Source: Oscillospiraceae bacterium (GTDB lineage Bacteria; Bacillota; Clostridia; Oscillospirales; Ruminococcaceae). From it: a DNA stretch of 13,589 nt. The translations under genes were made by a program, and so were the position numbers. How positions within the stretch are numbered: the stretch's first letter is position 1; every line of letters starts with the position of its first letter. Below the pieces are notes generated by a model. The model made no database searches. It was not told where the DNA came from and saw nothing but the letters and a program-made list of their open reading frames with translations. Below, in pieces: positions 7,487 to 13,454 of this stretch. The stretch covers positions 1 to 13,589 of the forward strand of contig JAFQND010000342.1 of assembly GCA_017396055.1 (NCBI GenBank), in the 5' to 3' direction.

Positions 7487-8371
7487 TCAGAGTGCGATGT
7501 CCATGTTCCACAATTCCAAAAGCCTGACCGGCTTATAGGAAAGCTTTGCTTTTCTCAGTCCTTCGTCGCCGGTGTCTTCTTCCCGGTTGACAAAGGAAAA
7601 ATCTCCCATCTCATGCTGTACGAACATCTGATTGATCGCAGGGTATGCTCCCTGTACCGAAGCAAAAGCTTTTTCAAAATGGACGGCAAAAGTGCTGTTT
7701 CCGGTGGGTTCACCGATGGTATAGGCGACCGGCACACCACCCTGATAGAGGACAGCCCCCTTCAGTCCCAGCTCATCAAAATAGTCCAGTGCTCTGCGAA
7801 CCGCTTTGCGCTCTTTGCACAGTTCGCCTCCTTTGCAGTCATTGTCACGGCACCATGCGCTGTGCATCGACAGCACATCATCCGCCATGGCGGCTGTCAG
7901 AGAACGATATTCCCAATCAGTCTCCATAAAACGGCGGACATGGCCTTTTTTGCCATGGTATTTTTTGCCGGGCAGGTCAGCCAAAGCCTGCCGGTCATAG
8001 ATATATTCAAAATCGTCGCGGCTGTCCAGGATCGTCAGCCTGTCGCCGTAGATTCTGAGGAGCATTTCTTTTTCTTCGTTCGGCACATTGTGCAGATGAA
8101 GCTTATCACCGGTCTCACGGCAATGTGCTTCCAGTTTTGCCATGGCGGCAGCAAAAGCAGCTTCGTCTCCCGATCCGACGGGACAAAGATAGGAGTAACC
8201 GACGTAGCGGACAAACAGATAACCGTCATCCTCACAGACTTCCAGGGGATATCCTGCATCCCAGATGAAACCTGCCGCAAAGGTATATTGTGCGGCTGCA
8301 CAGCCGCGTTTTTTATAATAGGGCTCGATCCGGTCCTTATCCGATAACGTGACGGAACGGAAATTCAGCAT
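7487..8371 (-). CDS. DUF2156 protein (phosphatidylglycerol lysyltransferase C-terminal-like)
   Basis: This 294-aa soluble protein matches the DUF2156 family, related to the catalytic part of MprF and built of two GNAT-like folds. The recognisable stretch is DDFEYIYDRQALADLPGKKY (about 119-138), followed by HGKKGHVRRF; the family's usual form is D-Y-x-Y-x(5)-L-x-x-L-x-G-K/R-K-x-H-x-K-x-N-x-x-x-x-F. Later GVPVAYTIGEP and the FEKAF segment fit the second half, where GNAT-like folds bind donor and acceptor. Unlike MprF, it lacks a membrane region, so lipid aminoacylation is not implied. ATG at 8371 has AAAGGA eight bases upstream, overlapping the tmk stop, 13 bases away. It stands beside a second acetyltransferase-fold gene. 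Function unassigned; aminoacyl or acyl transfer is only a family-level guess. Confidence 0.83.
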   Translation of the reverse strand: MLNFRSVTLSDKDRIEPYYKKRGCAAAQYTFAAGFIWDAGYPLEVCEDDGYLFVRYVGYSYLCPVGSGDEAAFAAAMAKLEAHCRETGDKLHLHNVPNEEKEMLLRIYGDRLTILDSRDDFEYIYDRQALADLPGKKYHGKKGHVRRFMETDWEYRSLTAAMADDVLSMHSAWCRDNDCKGGELCKERKAVRRALDYFDELGLKGAVLYQGGVPVAYTIGEPTGNSTFAVHFEKAFASVQGAYPAINQMFVQHEMGDFSFVNREEDTGDEGLRKAKLSYKPVRLLELWNMDIAL

Positions 8372-8384
8372 GCAAAAGATCCTT

Positions 8385-9053
8385 TCAGTTTAGTGCGGTA
8401 CCGATACTTTCCATAACGGCATCGGTGATCTCGTCCAGCGCCAGAGGAGCATCGCCGTCATCACAGCGGATCACAGCCCAGTTCAGTTTAGCGGCGCTGT
8501 AGCGGGCAGTCTCCCGACAGGAGGCGAGATAAGCCATATTTTTCTCATGGATATCCTTTTTGGATTCATCGCCGCCATAACGGGACATGATCAGCCGGTC
8601 GGCAACCTCTCTGTCCATGTCAAGGAAAATGACCTTGTCAGGTGCAGGCAGGCCGAGAAGACCGTATTCATAATCCTCCAGCCACTTCAGATAGGCGTCC
8701 CATTCTTCCTTGGGAAGCTTGCTCATCTGATGGATGGCATTGGAAGTGGTATATCGGGTGGAAAGAATAATTCCGCCGGAGAGGTAATCTTCCTCCCAGA
8801 ATTTTTTATAGCTGGCATAGCGGTCGACCGCATAAAAGCTGCCGGCGGCATAGGCGTTGACCCCTTCGGGGCTCTGGGAAAACTCACCTGCAAGATACAT
8901 TTTCACCAGTGTGGAAGAAGGTTCGGCATAATCGGGGAACGAGATCAGCTTTACCTTATATCCCATGGCAGTGAGCCGCTCGGCCACACGTTCGCTCTGG
9001 GTGGATTTTCCGCTGCCGTCCAGACCGTCCAGTACGATCAGTTTTCCGCTCAC
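8385..9053 (-). CDS. tmk: Thymidylate kinase (dTMP kinase), clostridial variant
   Basis: Thymidylate kinase phosphorylates dTMP to dTDP with ATP, the last committed step toward dTTP. This 222-aa protein has the P-loop GLDGSGKST at 10-18, the SFPDY segment after strand 2 (38-42), a FYAVDRY stretch (73-79), a strand-plus-acid motif VIFLDMD (141-147) and a LID segment RYGGDESKKDIHE (158-170). The usual bacterial SDRY motif before the dTMP-contacting Ser/Tyr reads STRYTTSN (98-105), so the Asp is lost while Arg100 stays. The start is a GTG whose bases overlap the TGA of the ThyX-like gene (GTGA), with GAGGAGG seven bases upstream, so translation of the two genes is probably coupled. A broader deoxynucleoside-monophosphate kinase activity cannot be excluded. 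Confidence 0.88.
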   Translation of the reverse strand: MSGKLIVLDGLDGSGKSTQSERVAERLTAMGYKVKLISFPDYAEPSSTLVKMYLAGEFSQSPEGVNAYAAGSFYAVDRYASYKKFWEEDYLSGGIILSTRYTTSNAIHQMSKLPKEEWDAYLKWLEDYEYGLLGLPAPDKVIFLDMDREVADRLIMSRYGGDESKKDIHEKNMAYLASCRETARYSAAKLNWAVIRCDDGDAPLALDEITDAVMESIGTALN

Positions 9054-9679
9054 TTTGCTTCCTCCTCGAAGGTGATCAGCTGGGCGGCATAGGGAAGCGT
9101 TCTGACCCAGTCACAGAAGGTGTGCCATTCCTGCAGCTTATGAGTCTTGCGGGCGTGGTACATACCGATGAGGTTCTCGTAATTGAAAGTACAGGTGCGC
9201 ATCTGATTATAGCTGGAGGGCAAAAACTGAATGATATCATACCAGTACTGCTTGTCTTTGGTCTCAAGATATCTTCCCCGCAGATGCTCGAGATAATCGA
9301 TGACATGCTGCATCTGCTTCAGGGTCTCCTCGTCCATGTGATCATGGCTGAAATCGTCCATCTCGAAAGCTTTGGCATGAACCTTGTGCATGGTGGAGGT
9401 GGAGTTGGCAACAGTGGCGACCTTATAGGTATCATATTCCTTCCACCAGTAGAGAGGAGCAGTGATATCGACCGAAACAAAGATCTGTCTTAAAAACTTG
9501 CGGTGGTCGGTGCCGGAGCGGCAGAGACGTACAGCAAGACCCATATCGTTCTCACCAAAGACAAAATTGCCTGCTTCGTCGGTATAGCTGTCCATACGGT
9601 CCCAGCTGTTCATGGGGTTTCTGGCGCCGCGGACGGCATTTTCAAAATTCATTACGGATGTCCGTTCAAGTTTGATCAC
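9050..9679 (-). CDS. ThyX-fold protein with altered RHR motif (atypical FAD-dependent thymidylate synthase-like)
   Basis: ThyX makes dTMP from dUMP with methylene-THF, NADPH and FAD. This 209-aa protein follows the ThyX pattern along its length. AVRGAR (15-20) matches the N-terminal AVRAAR. APLYWWKEYDTYKVAT (74-89) lines up without gaps with APIFVARQWFRHRIAS as I recall it from Thermotoga ThyX. LPSSYNQMRTCTFN (153-166) and the later Arg177 and Trp185 match the C-terminal substrate/flavin region. The RHR flavin triad reads Thr84-Tyr85-Lys86, the following Ser becomes Thr89, and the SxR segment is changed. So the fold is likely kept, but standard ThyX catalysis is doubtful. GTG at 9679 has AAGGGGA seven bases upstream. 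It is first in the operon and overlaps tmk by four bases, which supports a dTMP role. Related genes may be annotated only as hypothetical. Confidence 0.7.
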   Translation of the reverse strand: MIKLERTSVMNFENAVRGARNPMNSWDRMDSYTDEAGNFVFGENDMGLAVRLCRSGTDHRKFLRQIFVSVDITAPLYWWKEYDTYKVATVANSTSTMHKVHAKAFEMDDFSHDHMDEETLKQMQHVIDYLEHLRGRYLETKDKQYWYDIIQFLPSSYNQMRTCTFNYENLIGMYHARKTHKLQEWHTFCDWVRTLPYAAQLITFEEEAK

Positions 9680-9717
9680 AGTGAAGTCCCCTTTTCTTCA
9701 TATTGACATATAGATTA

Positions 9718-9726
9718 AGTATACCA
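9718..9726 (-). promoter_or_regulatory. Extended -10 promoter of the ThyX-like/tmk operon
   Basis: On the minus strand TGGTATACT forms a TGn extended -10 with a 5/6 match to TATAAT. No good -35 lies 17 bases upstream (TTTTCT), as extended -10 promoters allow. The expected start near 9711 leaves a leader of about 30 bases before the GTG at 9679. Confidence 0.5.
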
Positions 9727-9852
9727 CAAAAGGCGATAAAAGAAAAGAAGGGAGATGTCAACTTTCCCCGATAAAAGACGAACTGTCTGTAAATTTTACG
9801 CTTTGTCTCCAAAATGTCACTGGATTGAAACTTTTCTGAAACCGGTTTGTTG

Positions 9853-9882
9853 TTGAATCCCGGAGAAAGTGTGTGATAAAAT
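9853..9882 (+). promoter_or_regulatory. Sigma-A-type promoter of the WG-repeat lipoprotein
   Basis: TTGAAT (9853-9858) and TAAAAT (9877-9882) are separated by 18 bases. They are followed by the strong Shine-Dalgarno AAGGAGGTG (9891-9899), five bases before the ATG at 9905. It is divergent from the minus-strand promoter at 9718-9726. The rest of the 225-base gap between the two start codons shows nothing I can name. Confidence 0.5.
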
Positions 9883-9904
9883 TTAAGTAAAAGGAGGTGC
9901 GTCT

Positions 9905-11044
9905 ATGAAAATCGCAAAGATTCTGTCTGTTCTCCTTGCCGTGTCTCTTCTTGCATCCTGCAGCGGAAAGACAGAAACACCTTCCAAGGATATCTCCTCA
10001 GAAGTTTCAGAAAGTACCTCTGAAGTTTCTGAAGAAAACATTCCTTCGTCCGAAATAAGCGAAGAAAGTTCTGTTCCCGCAGAAAACAGCTCTGAAGAGA
10101 GCGAAGAATCGGCACCGACTCCAACTCCGGACATTATTCCTGAAGATTTTGTTGTCGGCACACCTGCTGACCACAATTGGGACTATATGGTGTCCGCTGA
10201 TGCTTTCATCTGGGGGTACACTCCCACTTCCACAGACGCTGAGCATCGCTGTTTCACTGTACAGGATGACGGTAAATGGGGTCTTATTGATGAAAACGGA
10301 AACTGGCTGCTCCCCTGCGCTGCAGATCAACCGATTGCAAAATGCAGCATGGGACATTGGATTTTTCAGGTAGATGGTTGGATTCCCGACAATAATGAAT
10401 ACGATACCTTCTCTACCCTGCTGAAAGAACGAGAACTCGCGCCGCTCTGCGACGGGCATGGCGGTGACAACAGCTATCACTTTGTCAACACCGACAGCAG
10501 CACCATCCCTATGGACTTCATCACCATTGAAGGCTGCATCGATTTCCGCGATATCTCTGCCAGTGAGTTGGCTGTCATGGACTATGAACCTGCCTACTTC
10601 GCTGGAGTGGAAACAACCGAACTCGGTGAAAAACCCGCATCCAACGGCTACTGGAATTTTGTCAACGGCGGAGGTGATCTCCTCGTCCCCGACATGGAAT
10701 TCGATCTGGTGGGGGAATTTGGTGATGAGGCACTTGCGCCCGTCTGTCTGGACGGCAAATGGGCCTATGTCGATAAAAACGGCGTATTGGCGACCGCCTT
10801 TATTTATGATTCCTGCTGGCACGCACAGAAAAAATTTGACGCTGAAACAGAATACCTCGCCTTTCCTGTTTTTGCCTACTGCCTCGATGGTGGATATGCA
10901 CCTGTCCTGCGGGACGGCAAATGGGGCGTTATCGACTCGACCGGTACCGAAGTCGTTCCCTGTGAATACGAAGGCGCCGCTCCCCTGTCCGGCGGAGCAT
11001 GGCTGAAAAAAGACGGCATCTGGACAAAGAAGCTGCTGAATTAA
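9905..11044 (+). CDS. WG-repeat (KWG) surface lipoprotein
   Basis: This 379-aa protein begins with a lipoprotein signal peptide whose lipobox LLASC puts the lipidated Cys at position 19. A disordered Ser/Glu-rich tether (about 20-70) and a PTPTP turn lead to the folded part. WG repeats follow: DDGKWGLIDENGNWLLPC near 121-138, LDGKWAYVDKNGV near 282-294 and RDGKWGVIDSTGTEVVPC near 336-353, each with the G-K-W-G/A-x-x-D-x-x-G pattern. The span between the first two is more diverged and may hide weaker copies. WG repeats are thought to form beta-propeller-like binding surfaces. It would sit on the outer face of the membrane, with no catalytic motif seen. It stands alone on the plus strand with its own promoter and terminator. 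Its ligand is unknown. Confidence 0.88.
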   Translation: MKIAKILSVLLAVSLLASCSGKTETPSKDISSEVSESTSEVSEENIPSSEISEESSVPAENSSEESEESAPTPTPDIIPEDFVVGTPADHNWDYMVSADAFIWGYTPTSTDAEHRCFTVQDDGKWGLIDENGNWLLPCAADQPIAKCSMGHWIFQVDGWIPDNNEYDTFSTLLKERELAPLCDGHGGDNSYHFVNTDSSTIPMDFITIEGCIDFRDISASELAVMDYEPAYFAGVETTELGEKPASNGYWNFVNGGGDLLVPDMEFDLVGEFGDEALAPVCLDGKWAYVDKNGVLATAFIYDSCWHAQKKFDAETEYLAFPVFAYCLDGGYAPVLRDGKWGVIDSTGTEVVPCEYEGAAPLSGGAWLKKDGIWTKKLLN

Positions 11045-11060
11045 AACTTCTCTGCATACA

Positions 11061-11098
11061 AAAAGGACGCATCCTTTCGGATACGTCCTTTTCTTTTG
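11061..11098 (+). terminator. Bidirectional terminator between the lipoprotein and ylbF-like gene
   Basis: AAAAGGACG-C-ATCC (11061-11074) pairs with GGAT-A-CGTCCTTTT (11079-11092) around a TTTC loop, with one C/A mismatch. The plus strand then reads TTCTTTTGT, and the minus strand runs into TTTTTGT. It lies 16 bases past the lipoprotein stop and 11 bases past the end of the convergent YlbF/RicA-type gene, so it serves both. Confidence 0.85.
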
Positions 11099-11109
11099 TC
11101 TGATTGTTA

Positions 11110-11514
11110 TCAGTGGCAGCTGCCGCCGCAGGAAGCGCAGTTACCGGAGCAGGAAGCGGGCTCGCAGGTCATGGGATCCTCGCCGTTGAGGGTCATGGTC
11201 AGGATGCCGTTGATCTGGTTGGTGATCTCTTCCAGATCGTTCTTGGCAACGTTGTAAGCCATCATATGCTCGTTGCCCATGACAGAGGTGTAAACTGCCA
11301 TCAGCTGGCCGTTCAGCTCGCGGATCTTGGCGTCGTCCTTTTCCTCAGCCTGACTTGCATTGGTCAGCTGCATACGGATCAGGTTGAACTGACCGATCTC
11401 ATCCTGCAGTTCTGCGTCTGCGTCGCAGGCAGCCTCGGCAGCCTTCATTGCTTTGTACTCTTCGGATTCCTGCAGTGCTTTGCAGAGTTCACGGGTCATC
11501 TGAATGATATCCAT
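11110..11514 (-). CDS. YlbF/YmcA (RicA-type) family protein with Cys-rich tail
   Basis: YlbF and YmcA (RicF, RicA) form with RicT an Fe-S complex that in Bacillus subtilis steers RNase Y mRNA processing, competence, biofilm and sporulation. This 134-aa protein is almost all alpha-helical, with the YlbF-type segments LQDEIGQFNLIRMQL (36-50), KIRELNGQLMAVY (63-75) and YNVAKNDLEEITNQIN (87-102). The last 18 residues hold five Cys (117, 122, 126, 129, 133), pattern C-x4-C-x3-C-x2-C-x3-C, a likely Fe-S or metal site. It lies 109 bases after miaB on the same strand. Bacillus subtilis has the same miaB–ymcA order, so RicA is the better guess than RicF. ATG at 11514 has GGAAG five bases upstream. A terminator follows. 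Confidence 0.85.
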   Translation of the reverse strand: MDIIQMTRELCKALQESEEYKAMKAAEAACDADAELQDEIGQFNLIRMQLTNASQAEEKDDAKIRELNGQLMAVYTSVMGNEHMMAYNVAKNDLEEITNQINGILTMTLNGEDPMTCEPASCSGNCASCGGSCH

Positions 11515-11592
11515 TTTATCTTCCAGCCTTTCTTATAAAGTTCAGATTTATATCCTCCGGCCGTTTCACCGGGAGAAAACAACGGTTATTCT

Positions 11593-11615
11593 GTATAATT
11601 AATCACAAATTATAC
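11593..11615. repeat. Perfect 8-bp inverted repeat between miaB and the YlbF/RicA-type gene
   Basis: GTATAATT (11593-11600) and AATTATAC (11608-11615) flank a 7-base spacer, nine bases after the miaB stop. It is AT-only apart from the outer pair, so it is a weak RNA hairpin, and it lacks a T run in the minus direction. It may be a regulator site or overlapping -10 elements. The rest of the 109-base gap shows no clear promoter. Confidence 0.4.
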
Positions 11616-11623
11616 GTTTTGTA

Positions 11624-13093
11624 TCAGATTCTCTCGCCTGCCAGCGCCCAGTTGGAGGCTTCGGTGATACGTACATCGACAAACTGACCGATCAGCTCAC
11701 GGGGGCCGAAGAAGTCGGTGACCATACCATGTTCGGTGCGTCCCATCAGAACGCAGTCACCTTCTCTGCCCTCTCTGCCCGAGAGGATACCGTTTTTCAG
11801 TTTGCCCTCACCTTCCACCAGCACGCGCAGAGTCTGACCGACACATGCCTCAAACTGGGCCATGCCGATATCGCGCTGTGCATCCAGAAGCTCGTTGAAC
11901 CAGACAGCCTTTTCCGCGGCTGAAACAGGGTCGTCCATTCTGGCGGCGCGGGTGCCTTCGCGGGGAGAATAAATAAAGGTAAACAGCGAGTTATATCCCA
12001 CCTCGGTGATCAGGGACTTGGTGTCTTCAAACTCCTCACGGGTCTCGCCGGGGAAACCGACAATGATATCGCTGGTAAAGCTGACACCGGGAATGGTCTT
12101 TTTTGCATAATCGATGATCGAAAGATACTGCTCGCGGGTATAGCGGCGGTTCATTTCGCCGAGCACCCGGTCATTGCCACTCTGTACCGGCAGATGGATG
12201 TGTTTACAGATCTTTTCACAGCGGGCGATAGTATCAAGAAGCTCTTTCGTGCAGTCTTTGGGATGAGACGTCATAAAACGGATCCAGAAATCGCCGGGAA
12301 TGGCATTGATTGCTTCCAGCAATTCGGGGAAGGTCAGATCATTCTCCAGGTCTTTGCCGTAGGAGTTGACATTCTGTCCCACCAGCGTGATCTCTTTATA
12401 GCCTTTTTCGATCAGTGCACGGGCATCTCTGAGAATATCCGCTGAACGGCGGGAGCGTTCTCTGCCCCGGACGAGAGGCACCACGCAATAGGCACAGAAA
12501 TTGTTGCAGCCATACATGACCGAGAGATTGGCGCGGACGCTGTCCTCTCTCACCTCGGGCAGGCCCTCGGCGATGACGCCGTCACATTCATCGATCACAA
12601 AGGCACGCTTGCGTTTTCCTCTGTCTGCAGAAGCCAGCACCCCATAGAAGATCTCGGGGAAGCGATGGAGCACATGAGTGCCCAATACGAAATCCACCGC
12701 GGGGAAACGCATCTTGAACCGCTCGGCAACATGTTTCTGCTGTGTCATACAGCCGCACAGACCGATGAGCAGGTCCTTTTTCAACTCTTTCTGATGGGTG
12801 GCAAGACCCATGATGCCGAAAACTTTCTGTTCGGCATTGTCCCTGACGGCACAGGTGTTATAGATGACGATATTGGCGCTGTTCACATCCTCGGTAAAAC
12901 CGCAGCCCATGACCGCCAGCATACCGCGCAGCTTTTCACCGTCACTGACATTCTGCTGACAGCCGAAGCTCTTGACATATGCCAGCGGAGAACGCTCATC
13001 GCCAAACCGCTTTACCAGCAGTTCACGGCAGCGCTTCATAAAATCCCGCTGTTTTGCGAGCTCTTCAGCCGGAACGAATATCTCTTTATTCAC
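11624..13093 (-). CDS. miaB: tRNA-2-methylthio-N6-isopentenyladenosine synthase MiaB
   Basis: MiaB is a radical-SAM methylthiotransferase that adds a methylthio group to C2 of i6A37 in tRNAs reading codons that start with U. Counting from the GTG at 13093 (489 aa), the N-terminal UPF0004 domain holds the auxiliary cluster ligands Cys45 (FGCQQN), Cys81 (NTCAVR) and Cys115 (GCM). The radical-SAM triad is Cys196, Cys200 and Cys203 (GCNNFCAYC). IVGFPGETREEFEDT and SPREGTRAA are further MTTase marks, and a TRAM domain ends the protein (from about 425). QNVNSYGKD favours MiaB over MtaB or RimO. The first ~35 residues are an extension ahead of YVKSFGCQQN, common in clostridial MiaB. A TTG one codon upstream (13096) is only three bases from GAGGAGAG, while the GTG has six. 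It is followed by a YlbF/RicA-type gene. Confidence 0.95.
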   Translation of the reverse strand: MNKEIFVPAEELAKQRDFMKRCRELLVKRFGDERSPLAYVKSFGCQQNVSDGEKLRGMLAVMGCGFTEDVNSANIVIYNTCAVRDNAEQKVFGIMGLATHQKELKKDLLIGLCGCMTQQKHVAERFKMRFPAVDFVLGTHVLHRFPEIFYGVLASADRGKRKRAFVIDECDGVIAEGLPEVREDSVRANLSVMYGCNNFCAYCVVPLVRGRERSRRSADILRDARALIEKGYKEITLVGQNVNSYGKDLENDLTFPELLEAINAIPGDFWIRFMTSHPKDCTKELLDTIARCEKICKHIHLPVQSGNDRVLGEMNRRYTREQYLSIIDYAKKTIPGVSFTSDIIVGFPGETREEFEDTKSLITEVGYNSLFTFIYSPREGTRAARMDDPVSAAEKAVWFNELLDAQRDIGMAQFEACVGQTLRVLVEGEGKLKNGILSGREGREGDCVLMGRTEHGMVTDFFGPRELIGQFVDVRITEASNWALAGERI

Positions 13094-13124
13094 CAAATCT
13101 CTCCTCTTGTGCCATGGGGATAAT

Positions 13125-13149
13125 GTGTCGGTATATTGACGGCCGACAC
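13125..13149. repeat. Inverted repeat in the miaB leader
   Basis: GTGTCGG (13125-13131) pairs perfectly with CCGACAC (13143-13149), 11-base loop. If transcription starts near 13150, the minus-strand mRNA would begin with this stem-loop, which could stabilise its 5' end. It could equally be an operator. On the plus strand it is followed by TTTTTATA, but no plus-strand gene lies upstream to be terminated. Confidence 0.45.
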
Positions 13150-13156
13150 TTTTTAT

Positions 13157-13185
13157 ATAGTACCATTATCCGTATAAAAACGCAA
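13157..13185 (-). promoter_or_regulatory. Possible miaB promoter
   Basis: On the minus strand TTGCGT (13185-13180) and TACTAT (13162-13157) are 17 bases apart and sit about 65 bases before the miaB start. Match to consensus is modest (3/6 and 4/6), and an overlapping GATAAT offers an alternative -10. Confidence 0.35.
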
Positions 13186-13195
13186 GATGTTTTTT

Positions 13196-13321
13196 ATGAA
13201 AAAAGTAGACAAGCTGTACGAATATATTTGTGCTCAAGATGATACAGCTACCTCATACGAATCCTTACAGAATCGCAGATTACCACTTGATACAAAAGGA
13301 TTATTACCAGATCGCGTTTAA
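13196..13321 (+). CDS. Small hypothetical ORF or gene remnant (41 codons)
   Basis: A short plus-strand frame reads MKKVDKLYEYICAQDDTATS and ends RRLPLDTKGLLPDRV (41 aa; an in-frame ATG at 13187 would give 44). No Shine-Dalgarno precedes either ATG, so translation is doubtful. In favour, the coding-like sequence has a basic amphipathic start, and a perfect hairpin begins five bases after its stop codon. It may be a real small protein, or the last part of a gene whose 5' portion was lost. I do not recognise a family. Its AT-rich composition matches the lipoprotein gene downstream rather than miaB. Confidence 0.3.
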   Translation: MKKVDKLYEYICAQDDTATSYESLQNRRLPLDTKGLLPDRV

Positions 13322-13325
13322 TACA

Positions 13326-13357
13326 GAACAAAGCCGAATCCACACTCGGCTTTGTTC
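13326..13357 (+). terminator. Terminator-like hairpin after the small ORF
   Basis: GAACAAAGCCGA (13326-13337) and TCGGCTTTGTTC (13346-13357) form a perfect 12-bp stem with an 8-base loop. The plus strand has its T-rich stretch inside the stem (TTTGTT) and little after it, and the minus strand likewise, so it may work in both directions. Confidence 0.6.
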
Positions 13358-13364
13358 CTATACC

Positions 13365-13393
13365 TTGAATTATTCATAATTATATTGAATAAT
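13365..13393 (+). promoter_or_regulatory. Promoter of the truncated lipoprotein, overlapping an inverted repeat
   Basis: TTGAAT (13365-13370) and AATAAT (13388-13393) lie exactly 17 bases apart. The same bases contain a perfect inverted repeat, ATTATTCA (13369-13376) with TGAATAAT (13386-13393), spanning the spacer and -10. That placement would suit a dimeric repressor. A second pair, ATTTAGA (13396-13402) and TCTAAAT (13427-13433), follows in the leader. Confidence 0.45.
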
Positions 13394-13454
13394 GTATTTA
13401 GATGGAACTTATTGAGAAATTTTACGTCTAAATGAGCAAAAGAGGTAAACGATT

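Noticed and set aside
9703..9708. Perfect TTGACA on the plus strand
   Set aside because: At 17 bases downstream the -10 position reads ACAAAA, so it is not a promoter. The lipoprotein has a better one at 9853-9882.
9756..9761. Perfect TTGACA on the minus strand before the ThyX-like gene
   Set aside because: The TATACT box is 32 bases downstream, too far for a normal spacer, and no good -10 lies at 16-18 bases. The extended -10 alone is the better call.
10007..10822. 271-codon minus-strand open frame
   Set aside because: It is antisense to the WG-repeat lipoprotein, which has a signal peptide, lipobox and strong ribosome site.
13125..13157. Hairpin plus TTTTT as a plus-strand terminator
   Set aside because: No plus-strand gene lies upstream within reach, since miaB runs the other way. 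A leader stem or operator of miaB is more likely.
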